Positions 1 to 6,229 of a DNA stretch of 7,201 nt are shown here, in pieces. The notes beneath the pieces are model-generated. The model was not told the origin of the DNA. It saw only the letters and a list, made by a program, of their open reading frames with translations, and ran no database searches. Source of the DNA: Bacteroidales bacterium UBA5621 (GTDB lineage: Bacteria; Bacteroidota; Bacteroidia; Bacteroidales; VadinHA17); NCBI GenBank assembly GCA_002424525.1, contig DIKJ01000008.1, forward strand, positions 69,670 through 76,870. Direction: 5' to 3'. Position numbers and translations under genes: made by a program. Numbering within the stretch: the first letter of the stretch is position 1; each line of letters begins with the position of its first letter.

Positions 1-42
1 AAAAGGTAAAAGTAAAAAGGTAAAAGTAAAAAGGCAAAAGCC
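1..42. repeat. 14-bp tandem repeat built of two heptamers, three copies
   Basis: Three consecutive 14-base units start at 1, 15 and 29. The first two are identical (AAAAGGT followed by AAAAGTA). The third differs at three bases (AAAAGGC, AAAAGCC). Each unit is two related heptamers, so the tract can also be read as six AAAAGNN heptamers. The tract begins at the window edge and may extend further left. It lies downstream of the DUF4870 gene (minus). A lysine-rich plus-strand frame crosses it and stops at 47-49, but this is too short to call a gene. A purine-only tract of 23 bases follows at 74-96. Confidence 0.8.
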
Positions 43-100
43 GGGCTAAAGGTATTAAAGTTCCGGAGAAATTAAAAGAGGAAGGGGAGAGGGGAACTGG

Positions 101-457
101 TTACTGAATAAACGGTATACTGAGCGGGTAACGATACTCCTCTCCCTTTGAGGCTTTTACGCTTGCGATAATAATGCAGACAATCTTCAGGACCCCGAGG
201 AACATTACTATCGGTATGCCTATGATTATAAAGCAGAGAGGGATGGCAAGAATCATATACAACAGTATGGACAACTGGAAATTCAATGAGGCTTTGCCGT
301 TCTGGTTAACCCAGAGCGACTCATCTTTCCTGGATAACCAGCAGATAAGCGGACCAATGATCCCTCCAAAAGGAAAGAAGAATCCTGCAAACCCGGAAAG
401 ATGGCATAGCATAGCCCAATTACGTTCCGGCTCCGATAATTCTCTGATCTCTCTCAT
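101..457 (-). CDS. DUF4870 (Tic20-like) small integral membrane protein
   Basis: This 118-residue protein has the layout of the DUF4870 family. An N-terminal S-E-P-E-R-N-W-A-M-L-C-H-L-S segment (residues 8-21) leads into a hydrophobic stretch to about residue 41. A conserved polar turn with N51, N53, K55 and N59-F60 follows (the family usually shows a 'gk.alNFq' signature here). A long hydrophobic region at about 62-100 is probably two membrane spans. The family is widespread in bacteria and its molecular function is not established. The ATG at 457 is used because it gives the typical family N-terminus; no clear Shine-Dalgarno precedes it. It lies 51 bases after the secreted-protein gene at 509-1357 on the same strand, so co-transcription is plausible. 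Family assignment rests on recalled sequence pattern, not a search. Confidence 0.85.
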   Translation of the reverse strand: MREIRELSEPERNWAMLCHLSGFAGFFFPFGGIIGPLICWLSRKDESLWVNQNGKASLNFQLSILLYMILAIPLCFIIIGIPIVMFLGVLKIVCIIIASVKASKGEEYRYPLSIPFIQ

Positions 458-508
458 GACAATCGTGTGTTTATGAAAAGACGGGGTTGTTTGACAAATG
501 ATGCACGA

Positions 509-1357
509 TCAGAACCTCGACAGACGCTTCAGATCTGAAGGCAGCAGACCATTGGGATTATTCCTGTCAATCCTGTGCTGGTTGTAGTAATACATTTCCG
601 AATCGTCAGTGCCTATAAGCATCTTGAAGCAATAGCCTGCGTTTCTGCCTTCCGGAGGACCCACCATATGGAGGATAAGGGTGTTGGGGGTTTTCTCCTT
701 CACTGCCTTTACGATCTCGTCCTCTTCGACAATCTCTATATTAATGCCGGATATGGCTCTGATCTTATCGGGTGTATTAATAGCCGGAGAGAGATCCTCC
801 CGGACGACGAGTATCCTCTTGTCAGCCACCCCCGGGACATTCTTGTTATAATATGTAAGATAGCGTCTGCCTGTAACCGTCGGTTCGGCAGAGATCAGTC
901 TGGCATGTTCCTGCATGAACATAAGAATAGCCCCGAGCTTGTAACCGTATTCAATGTCCGTCTCTCCGGCGAATGCAAGAGGAACAGCGCATATCTCAGG
1001 CATCTCCCCGAGACTCTTTACCTTCTTCCCCTGTAACAGATTGATAAAAAAATAACTGGCACCCGATTTATCCTTGTCGAACGTCGTTTCAGTAACGAGA
1101 ATGAACGACCATGCCGGATCGGTGCGGCGCTCTTCAAAGGTCTCCTCCCCGGCGAACTCAAAAGGAGTAATATTCCAGTACTCATTCATGGCCTGTTTAA
1201 TATACAGGTTGAACGGAGAGAACGGATCGCTCTCAAAGACCACGCATGTTCTGGAACCGGCAAACTGCTTGATCTCATTACTGCCGGGAAATGGAGGCTG
1301 GCCGGTCAAAAGCCCGGCCGTTAACAACAGAGTACAGGTTGCCACGATTTTTTTCAT
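509..1357 (-). CDS. Secreted conserved hypothetical protein (Bacteroidota type)
   Basis: This 282-residue protein has a clear Sec signal peptide: two lysines at residues 2-3, a hydrophobic core to about 18, and probable cleavage near residues 19-20. There is no lipobox cysteine, so it should be exported to the periplasm or beyond. The mature part is soluble-looking, with mixed alpha/beta character and no further membrane span. Distinct segments are SPFNLYIKQAMNEYW (47-61), an aromatic-rich stretch at 100-108 and a tyrosine-rich patch at 256-258. I recognise no enzyme motif. The general pattern resembles uncharacterised Bacteroidota proteins, but I cannot name the family. The gene follows the YSPY-repeat gene by 47 bases and precedes the DUF4870 gene by 51, all on the minus strand, which suggests a shared envelope role. 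The ATG at 1357 is chosen because it places the signal peptide at the N-terminus. Confidence 0.75.
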   Translation of the reverse strand: MKKIVATCTLLLTAGLLTGQPPFPGSNEIKQFAGSRTCVVFESDPFSPFNLYIKQAMNEYWNITPFEFAGEETFEERRTDPAWSFILVTETTFDKDKSGASYFFINLLQGKKVKSLGEMPEICAVPLAFAGETDIEYGYKLGAILMFMQEHARLISAEPTVTGRRYLTYYNKNVPGVADKRILVVREDLSPAINTPDKIRAISGINIEIVEEDEIVKAVKEKTPNTLILHMVGPPEGRNAGYCFKMLIGTDDSEMYYYNQHRIDRNNPNGLLPSDLKRLSRF

Positions 1358-1404
1358 CAGGTTATCAGATATATAGTTATCGGATCAGGAATTGCCGGAT
1401 AAAA

Positions 1405-2169
1405 TTAGTTGGATGGAATATAGAGTGGATTTGCCTCATTGAACCTCCTTATAAAAACGAACATAAGTTCTCTTTTCTTTTTGTTCGAGAGCCTCATGTA
1501 CTCTGTGTGCAAAGCAACGTCTTTCATCAGAAGCAATTCAGTATTCTTTATATCATATTCAAGTATTTTCCCGGTCTCGAAATCAACCAGATACTGCTTC
1601 ATCTCATTGCGCACAACATTCTGTCTGTAAGGAGAATAATAAGAGCCGTACGGAGAGTAGTATCTGCTGCCGTAGGAGTAAGGGGAATAATAGTAGGGTG
1701 AATATGGGCTGTAATACGGATCGTAGTAACCATACCCGTAAGGGGAGTTGTACCTGTTGTCATAGTATGACACGTCAGCAACAAAATGGCAGATACTTCC
1801 TACAAAAGTGATCCTGTTGAAATTGCCCTGGATCTGGATGTAGAGAACACCGTTGCGGGCATAACCCCAGATCTCCTGAACATTAATCTCCTGCCTCAGT
1901 CCCATGCCGTCGTAGTAATAGATCTTGTCGGAAGAAAGGACTTTCTTGAAAAAATCCTTGTCGTTGTAGTCGGCCGAGGTAAGAAGCTTTGCTTTTGGGA
2001 TGGGATTATTAAGCCTCACCTGATCAAAGTTGACATAGATCCCCTCCCTGAACCTGAAATCCGGAGAATATTTAACCATACCCTCCATCTCCTGTGCTTC
2101 GAGCCAGGCTATAGAGGCAAGAAAGAATAAAAACAGTGCCGGCAGATATTTCCTGAAATAGTTCTTCAT
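1405..2169 (-). CDS. Secreted protein with tyrosine-rich YSPY repeat domain
   Basis: This 254-residue protein opens with a signal peptide: basic K2, R6 and K7, a hydrophobic core at 9-22, and probable cleavage after about residue 25. A globular part at 26-134 includes a G-I-Y-V-N-F-D-Q-V-R segment (43-52) and an I-W-G-Y-A-R-N-G-V-L-Y motif (100-110). It resembles a recurring but functionally unassigned Bacteroidota secreted family. Residues 135-181 form a low-complexity insert with 21 tyrosines in 47 positions and six S-P-Y triplets. The last 70 residues are ordinary, charged and helical. The insert sits inside the protein, so it looks like an expanded loop rather than a tail. The start is an ATG at 2169, with a TATTTTTG -7-like element 48 bases upstream. 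It is probably the first gene of a three-gene minus-strand operon. Function is unknown; surface or envelope association is inferred. Confidence 0.75.
   Translation of the reverse strand: MKNYFRKYLPALFLFFLASIAWLEAQEMEGMVKYSPDFRFREGIYVNFDQVRLNNPIPKAKLLTSADYNDKDFFKKVLSSDKIYYYDGMGLRQEINVQEIWGYARNGVLYIQIQGNFNRITFVGSICHFVADVSYYDNRYNSPYGYGYYDPYYSPYSPYYYSPYSYGSRYYSPYGSYYSPYRQNVVRNEMKQYLVDFETGKILEYDIKNTELLLMKDVALHTEYMRLSNKKKRELMFVFIRRFNEANPLYIPSN
1627..1767 (-). repeat. Tyrosine-rich (SPY/YY) coding repeat inside the secreted protein
   Basis: This DNA encodes residues 135-181 of the secreted protein. Six SPY triplets and one DPY are spaced irregularly by Y, G, S and D, giving about 45% tyrosine. The units are degenerate at DNA level, so this is an old or purified repeat rather than a fresh slippage tract. 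Confidence 0.8.
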
Positions 2170-2216
2170 CCCTTACTGAGCTTTAAAATTTCAGTTCAAA
2201 AATTGTACCATTTTGA

Positions 2217-2224
2217 CAAAAATA
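2217..2224 (-). promoter_or_regulatory. Candidate Bacteroidota -7 element (TATTTTTG) for the envelope cluster
   Basis: On the minus strand the octamer TATTTTTG matches the Bacteroides -7 consensus TAnnTTTG exactly. It lies 47 bases upstream of the ATG at 2169, inside the AT-rich divergent region. No good TTTG -33 element is found 19-21 bases further upstream, so the call is tentative. Confidence 0.4.
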
Positions 2225-2240
2225 CTGTTTTTTCTTTTAA

Positions 2241-2247
2241 AAGGAGG
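2241..2247 (+). promoter_or_regulatory. AAGGAGG, Shine-Dalgarno-like site before an alternative kinase start
   Basis: AAGGAGG lies 13 bases before an in-frame ATG at 2261, which is longer than the usual spacing. If used, the kinase would begin 16 codons earlier than the start chosen here. The 48 bases between the two ATGs are only 25% G+C, against a clearly higher value in the gene body. This favours non-coding leader and the later start. Confidence 0.3.
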
Positions 2248-2308
2248 TTGCCTGACCAACATGTGCAATTTTAAAATATTTTATGTAATTTTACGCTACT
2301 GCAAACAG

Positions 2309-3664
2309 ATGTCAATGATCACAAAACCAGGGAAAAATACAAAAAAAGAGGATACAGGCAAATCCTCTGAAGGATTATTCACCGGAGGTGCCACGATCGT
2401 TGAGGCTTATGCTGTTGCCGCACTTTTCTGCCTGATACTTGCTGTAATTCTCATTACCTTCGGCAGGCTTCTGATCGCAGGTTGCCTTATTGTTGCCGGA
2501 GCTTCGGTCATCGTGGTTGTGTTGAGGAAATCAGCCCTTGTCATCCGAAATCTGAGAAACTCCCTGACTGATGCACAGCTTGAAAACGAGAGGAAGAACA
2601 ATATTATTTCCGTCTTCTCACATAAGATACGCGAACCCCTCAACAATCTGGTTATCATAGTGGATCTTCTGAGGGCTTCTGATCTTGAGAAAAAACAGAA
2701 GGAAATGCTCGATACGTTTATCGCATCGACCAACAACATGGTTACCACTGTCAATGAACTGACAATGCAGTCGGCCGGCGGGATAAGCTATGAGCCCAGA
2801 AAGAATATTAAATTCAGCATAATATCAACCCTGCAAAACACCATTGAACTTTTCAACCTGAAAGAGGGGGCCAATATTGATTTCATCCTGAACAGAAAGG
2901 AATTTCACGATCTGGAGTGCATTGGCGATCCTGTTATCCTGAAGCAGGTTTTTCTTGATGTATTCAATACGGTTGAAGGCTCCGGATCGGAAAGGCCTGT
3001 AAAGGTTACCATAAACGTGAAGCGTGAGAAAGAGTATAAGAATGAAATATTCATAGGCTTCAGGATACAGACAGACAGGAAAATTGTTCTTACAGACGAA
3101 AAGGGCATCGTGAGCCTTAATGCTGTAAAGCTTATCTCATCTGTCAATGGCAGTTTCAGCCAGGAGTCAGGCAATAACTATACGGTATTGAATATCATAC
3201 TTCCGTTCAGCAATCCTGTGCCTGAACAGGGGTATAAGGTGCCTGTGGCAGAAAAGGGCGAGAAACTGCAGAAACCAAGGGTACACAGGGAGCTCAAAGA
3301 TGTGAGGCTCCTTCTCGTCGAAGATAACCTGATTAACCAGAAGATCACTCATCTTACGCTTAAACCACTGGTTAAAAGCATCGATACTGCATCCAACGGC
3401 AAGGAAGCCATCGATAAATACATTGTATCAAAATATGACCTTATACTGATGGATATCCAGATGCCTGTAATGAACGGGCTTGTGGCTGCAGAAAAGATAA
3501 GGGAGATGGAAGCGGAGACAAATGCGCATGTTCCGATAATAGCGATAACGGCAAACGCTATGCTGGGCGATAAGGAAAAATGCATGTCGGCAGGGATCGA
3601 TGACTATATCAGCAAACCCTACACTCCTGCGCTACTGATCGAAAAGATCAAGGGCATCCTGTAA
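2309..3664 (+). CDS. Membrane-anchored hybrid histidine kinase/response regulator with degenerate ATPase domain
   Basis: From the ATG at 2309 this is 451 residues. A lysine-rich N-terminus is followed by two membrane spans (about 31-50 and 54-72) with almost no external loop, so there is no obvious extracellular sensor. A charged helix (76-100) leads to the H-box F-S-H-K-I-R-E-P-L with phospho-acceptor H105. The region expected to be HATPase_c (about 165-300) keeps the G-D-P-x-x-L-K-Q-V approach to the N-box. The two usual Asn positions are D217 and T221, and no DxGxG (G1) or GxGLGL (G2) motif is visible. A C-terminal receiver domain (about 331-451) looks complete: E338/D339 acidic pair, phospho-acceptor D382 in L-M-D-I-Q-M-P, T414, and K436 in S-K-P. 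It may accept or relay phosphate rather than autophosphorylate. It is divergent from the secreted-protein cluster, and its end overlaps the ubiD end by 33 bases. Starts at TTG 2213, ATG 2261 or ATG 2315 remain possible. Confidence 0.85.
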   Translation: MSMITKPGKNTKKEDTGKSSEGLFTGGATIVEAYAVAALFCLILAVILITFGRLLIAGCLIVAGASVIVVVLRKSALVIRNLRNSLTDAQLENERKNNIISVFSHKIREPLNNLVIIVDLLRASDLEKKQKEMLDTFIASTNNMVTTVNELTMQSAGGISYEPRKNIKFSIISTLQNTIELFNLKEGANIDFILNRKEFHDLECIGDPVILKQVFLDVFNTVEGSGSERPVKVTINVKREKEYKNEIFIGFRIQTDRKIVLTDEKGIVSLNAVKLISSVNGSFSQESGNNYTVLNIILPFSNPVPEQGYKVPVAEKGEKLQKPRVHRELKDVRLLLVEDNLINQKITHLTLKPLVKSIDTASNGKEAIDKYIVSKYDLILMDIQMPVMNGLVAAEKIREMEAETNAHVPIIAITANAMLGDKEKCMSAGIDDYISKPYTPALLIEKIKGIL

Positions 3665-5557
3665 TACTGAATCCCCGCCCTCGCGGCAAAGTTTCCGATA
3701 CCTGAGTGAAGGTGAGGGGTAGAACTCCTCAAAACCGAGGGAGTCCCACTTCCTGTCAACATCGCTGATGGTAACAGGGTCGGAACAGACCACATTCGGC
3801 CATCTCCTTCTGAAGCCTCCCTTGCGGTAAGCCTTGATAGTGCCGTCAATCAGCAGTGTTGAAGGATTAATAAAAATGTGGTCCCTGACAGGATCGGAGT
3901 TGCCGAGCACCTGCCAGGCTACCATATAAAAATCCCTCACATCTGCGGTATGGTCTGTTGCGATAATCAGACCCGATATACTTTCACCGGCTGACTGCCT
4001 TAACCAGTCAGCTGTCTTCCCGATGATCATATTATCCGCCGATGGATTGACCGAGATGATTATGAGGTGCAAATCGTCCTTCAGAAGAGCAGCATTGAAA
4101 TCATTAATAAGCCTGGTTCCGGAAAACAGAGTGGTCAGTTCTAAACCCTGATCCGGCGATTTCCGGTTTATTACAGGCGATGGCCCGTCCCTTATCTCTT
4201 CCGGATGTTTGACCGTGGCATCAATGCCTGCCTTGCCGCCAAAAGAGAACGAATCCGACGAGTGATCAAGGACATCGAGGGGACCATTGATGAAAACCAG
4301 ATCATTCTTAAAGCTTGTGTTTATTAAAATGTTGTGAATCAATTCCTTATAGTTCCTGATATCAATATTGCCGCTTACAACAACCAGGTACTTGGTAAAC
4401 ATCATCTGTCCGGCTCCGAAGAGAGAGTTGATTACCTTTACTCCCTGTCCGGGATATGTTTTGTTAATCTTTACTATCAGCAGGTTATGGGCCACTCCCG
4501 GTTCAGGCAGGTGAAAATCGAGTATTTCAGGCTGTATGGCTATCTTAAGGGGAGCGAGGAATATTTTTTCTGTAGCGGCGGCAAGCCAGGCGTCCTCATG
4601 GGGGGGTATACCGACCACTGTTGCAGGATAGATGGCTTTCCGGGAATAAGTGATACAGGTTACATTAAATACCGGATATAAATCGGCAAGTGAGTAGAAT
4701 CCCGTATGGTCCCCGAAAGGACCCTCCTCTACGGGGTCAGCAGCCGGATCTACAAATCCTTCGATGACTATATCGGCGTCATACGGAACATACAGTTCAT
4801 TGGTAATGCATTTCACAAGTTTTACTTTCCTCCTTCTGAGAAATCCGGCAAGGATATACTCGTTCAGATTCTCCGGCAGAGGGGCAGTGGCGGCATAGGT
4901 ATACACCGGATCTCCCCCGAGGGCGACTGCAACAGGCATCAGTTTCCCGGTTTTCTTCCAGGCTGCGAAATGGCCGGCCCCTGTTTTATGTCTCTGCCAG
5001 TGCATTGCTGTGCTCTTGCTGTTGAGTATCTGCATCCTGTACATTCCCACGTTGGTCCTTCCCGTTTCGGGGTGGATGGTATGCACCATTGGCAGGGTGA
5101 TAAAGCGGCCCCCATCGTGCGGCCAGCATTTCAGGACAGGGAGGATGGCAAGATCGGGATCGTTCATGATGATCTGCTGGCACACTCCTCTCCCATTTAC
5201 CTTCACGGGCATGTAACCAGCTGCTTTCCCGAGCCGTATGAGACCAGTGAGTTTGCCGGAGAAGCCTCCGGCTGACTCCGACAACGATGAAAACAGGCTT
5301 TCCATCTCTTCACCTGCATTGGTGATATTACTTCTTCCGAGGGCCATTGACATACGCTTTGCGGAACCGAAGGTGTTGATCAGCAGGGGGAATCGGGTAC
5401 CTGTATTTTCAAACAGCAGGGCTTTGCCGCCTCTTTTCGATACACGGTCGGTCACTTCCGCTATCTCGAGGAGCGGATCGACGAATGAGTTGATCCTGAG
5501 AAGTTCATCTTTTTCGCTGAGGTCGGCAATAAAATCTGCCAGTCCTGAGTAGGCCAT
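3632..5557 (-). CDS. ubiD: UbiD-family prenylated-FMN-dependent decarboxylase, long form
   Basis: This 641-residue protein shows the UbiD fold signature. UbiD enzymes use prenylated FMN with a divalent metal and K+ to decarboxylate aromatic or unsaturated acids. By alignment from memory with E. coli UbiD and fungal Fdc1, the metal/cofactor ligands are N169, H190 and E233. The catalytic trio is R174, E278 and D283, the last two in the E-G-P-F-G-D-H-T-G-F-Y motif. The core ends near residue 455, at G-G-K-A-G-I-D-A-T. A C-terminal extension of about 185 residues follows, making it longer than E. coli UbiD (about 500). Long forms are often annotated as menaquinone biosynthesis decarboxylase in Bacteroidota. 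The true substrate is not shown by sequence. No UbiX (prFMN synthase) lies in the window. The ATG at 5557 is preferred over a TTG at 5581 because that TTG lies inside a perfect -7 promoter element. Confidence 0.92.
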   Translation of the reverse strand: MAYSGLADFIADLSEKDELLRINSFVDPLLEIAEVTDRVSKRGGKALLFENTGTRFPLLINTFGSAKRMSMALGRSNITNAGEEMESLFSSLSESAGGFSGKLTGLIRLGKAAGYMPVKVNGRGVCQQIIMNDPDLAILPVLKCWPHDGGRFITLPMVHTIHPETGRTNVGMYRMQILNSKSTAMHWQRHKTGAGHFAAWKKTGKLMPVAVALGGDPVYTYAATAPLPENLNEYILAGFLRRRKVKLVKCITNELYVPYDADIVIEGFVDPAADPVEEGPFGDHTGFYSLADLYPVFNVTCITYSRKAIYPATVVGIPPHEDAWLAAATEKIFLAPLKIAIQPEILDFHLPEPGVAHNLLIVKINKTYPGQGVKVINSLFGAGQMMFTKYLVVVSGNIDIRNYKELIHNILINTSFKNDLVFINGPLDVLDHSSDSFSFGGKAGIDATVKHPEEIRDGPSPVINRKSPDQGLELTTLFSGTRLINDFNAALLKDDLHLIIISVNPSADNMIIGKTADWLRQSAGESISGLIIATDHTADVRDFYMVAWQVLGNSDPVRDHIFINPSTLLIDGTIKAYRKGGFRRRWPNVVCSDPVTISDVDRKWDSLGFEEFYPSPSLRYRKLCREGGDSVLQDALDLFDQ

Positions 5558-5578
5558 GGTAAGAATATGAATGAATTC

Positions 5579-5586
5579 CAAAGATA
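5579..5586 (-). promoter_or_regulatory. Probable ubiD promoter, -7 element TATCTTTG
   Basis: On the minus strand TATCTTTG matches TAnnTTTG exactly and ends 21 bases before the ubiD ATG at 5557, implying a leader of about 15 bases. A weak -33 candidate (CCTG, plus-strand 5608-5611) lies 21 bases upstream. This explains the region without any ribosome-binding site and argues against the upstream TTG start. Confidence 0.55.
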
Positions 5587-5642
5587 TTCATTAAGGAGAG
5601 ATTAATGCAGGGATCCCGGATAAAAGGGGATCTTAGCCCTGT

Positions 5643-5732
5643 ATAAAACAGTAATGGGAACTATTCCTAAGATTAGTTCCCATTCACCGCTGGCAGCCGA
5701 AGCCGTTTGCGGCGCCAGGTTACTGTTATTAT
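5643..5732. other. Three-way junction of nested inverted repeats
   Basis: An outer stem pairs 5643-5654 with 5720-5732: eight perfect pairs, AACAGTAA with TTACTGTT, then a single-base bulge and four more pairs. Inside it sit two hairpins. One pairs 5655-5663 with 5674-5682 around a 10-base loop (the arms can extend to 11 bp by taking two bases of the outer stem). The other pairs 5690-5699 with 5710-5718 as a 9-bp, one-bulge stem. The folds follow directly from the sequence; function is unknown. Confidence 0.6.
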
Positions 5733-5823
5733 GACCGGCTGTGTTCCGCGACCGAAGTCGTGTTTCACAACCCTGAGCTTTCGGGTTTTGCCTGTTACAG
5801 CAGAACCTTACGGCTGTCCTTTC

Positions 5824-5839
5824 TCCCGCTTGCGCGGGA
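5824..5839 (-). other. 6-bp hairpin with GCAA tetraloop (minus strand)
   Basis: On the minus strand TCCCGC and GCGGGA flank GCAA, a GNRA-type tetraloop. On the plus strand the loop would be TTGC, which is not a favoured loop. This is one of the strand clues for the structured region. Confidence 0.6.
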
Positions 5840-5994
5840 TTCCGGGACGAAGTGTCATTCAGGCCCTTTGGACATTCCCCGAAGGAAACGGCGTTTAGTT
5901 TCCGATAATCCGGAACCGAAGTCCCTTTTCTCATCAGCCCTGTGACTCAGTCTTTGAAAGATCGTTTCCGGTTCTCGCTGACCTTCTGAACATC

Positions 5995-6010
5995 GGGGAC
6001 CAAGGTCCCC
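5995..6010. other. Perfect 7-bp-arm palindrome, G+C-rich
   Basis: GGGGACC and GGTCCCC are separated by two bases. As RNA it would fold as a 6-bp stem closing a CUUG loop on the minus strand (CAAG on the plus). No T-run follows on either strand, so it is not a canonical intrinsic terminator. Confidence 0.6.
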
Positions 6011-6115
6011 TGGCTCAGACTTCGGCTCTTCTGATATGCAAGCCCGGAGGCCTGAAAGAAACAGATCGTAACTCAATTAAGAACCATTTTCTGTCTCCAT
6101 ATCTTGGGAGCAGTC

Positions 6116-6137
6116 TTTTATCGCTCACCTGATAAAA
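6116..6137. other. 7-bp inverted repeat TTTTATC/GATAAAA next to a -7 element
   Basis: Perfect 7-base arms flank an 8-base spacer. The repeat abuts the TATCTTTG element at 6138-6145 on the promoter's downstream side, so it spans the predicted transcription start. It could be an operator for a dimeric regulator, a 5' hairpin, or chance in A+T-rich DNA. Confidence 0.4.
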
Positions 6138-6145
6138 CAAAGATA
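6138..6145 (-). promoter_or_regulatory. Orphan Bacteroidota -7 element TATCTTTG
   Basis: On the minus strand this is an exact TAnnTTTG match, identical to the octamer before ubiD. No gene starts within 550 bases downstream of it; the structured block does. No clear TTTG -33 element is seen 19-21 bases upstream. If active, it would transcribe the structured block toward ubiD. Confidence 0.4.
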
Positions 6146-6208
6146 GTGTAAGAACAGGATAAAACCATCATGTTCGGGTTTGTAATTATACACGGGAAAT
6201 GAACAGCA

Positions 6209-6229
6209 GTTATCAACAATTGTTAATAA

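Larger units (their letters stand above)
5608..6137 (-). ncRNA. Candidate large structured RNA or structured dispersed repeat between eno and ubiD
   Basis: This block fills most of the 672-base gap between eno and ubiD. It contains at least ten inverted repeats and no credible gene. Read on the minus strand, several hairpins have loops typical of stable RNA. cUUCGg loops occur at 5749-5760 and 5912-5925, the second with a G-U pair that would be an A-C mismatch on the other strand. There is a GCAA loop on a perfect 6-bp stem at 5824-5839, and a CUUG loop on a 6-bp G+C-rich stem at 5995-6010. Other stems are 5608-5641 (bulged), 5769-5787, 5797-5817 and 5884-5903, plus the three-way junction at 5643-5732. 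An orphan TATCTTTG element immediately upstream (6138-6145) would start such a transcript. It does not resemble RNase P RNA, tmRNA or SRP RNA. A multi-copy repeat is the main alternative. The boundaries are inferred from where structure starts and stops. Confidence 0.45.

Noticed and set aside
1786..2130. 114-residue plus-strand open frame opposite the YSPY-repeat gene
   Set aside because: Antisense shadow of a gene that has a signal peptide and family-like motifs.
2213..2308. Upstream extension of the kinase to a TTG at 2213
   Set aside because: The A+T-rich, low-complexity DNA looks like a promoter or leader, and the TTG start is rare. An ATG at 2261 remains a weaker alternative.
4706..5275. 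189-residue plus-strand open frame opposite ubiD
   Set aside because: Lies fully antisense to the well-conserved UbiD core.
5558..5581. Upstream TTG start for ubiD at 5581
   Set aside because: The TTG is part of the perfect -7 element TATCTTTG, so it would precede the transcription start.
5602..5934. 110-residue minus-strand open frame in the eno-ubiD gap
   Set aside because: It runs through the three-way junction and several perfect hairpins, has an arginine-rich composition unlike a folded protein, has no recognisable domain, and overlaps the ubiD promoter area.
5707..5945. Two overlapping plus-strand open frames of about 60 residues
   Set aside because: Same structured region; several frames are open on both strands at once, and neither shows protein-like features.
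5855..6076. 73-residue minus-strand open frame with TTG start
   Set aside because: It has a weak start, no ribosome-binding site, overlaps another open frame and the hairpins, and shows no domain. It is better explained as a by-product of G+C-rich structured sequence.
5608..6137. Match to RNase P RNA, tmRNA, SRP RNA or a retron RNA
   Set aside because: Their diagnostic sequences are missing: no SRP GGAAGCAG-type loop, no tmRNA CCA end, no RNase P core, and no reverse transcriptase nearby.
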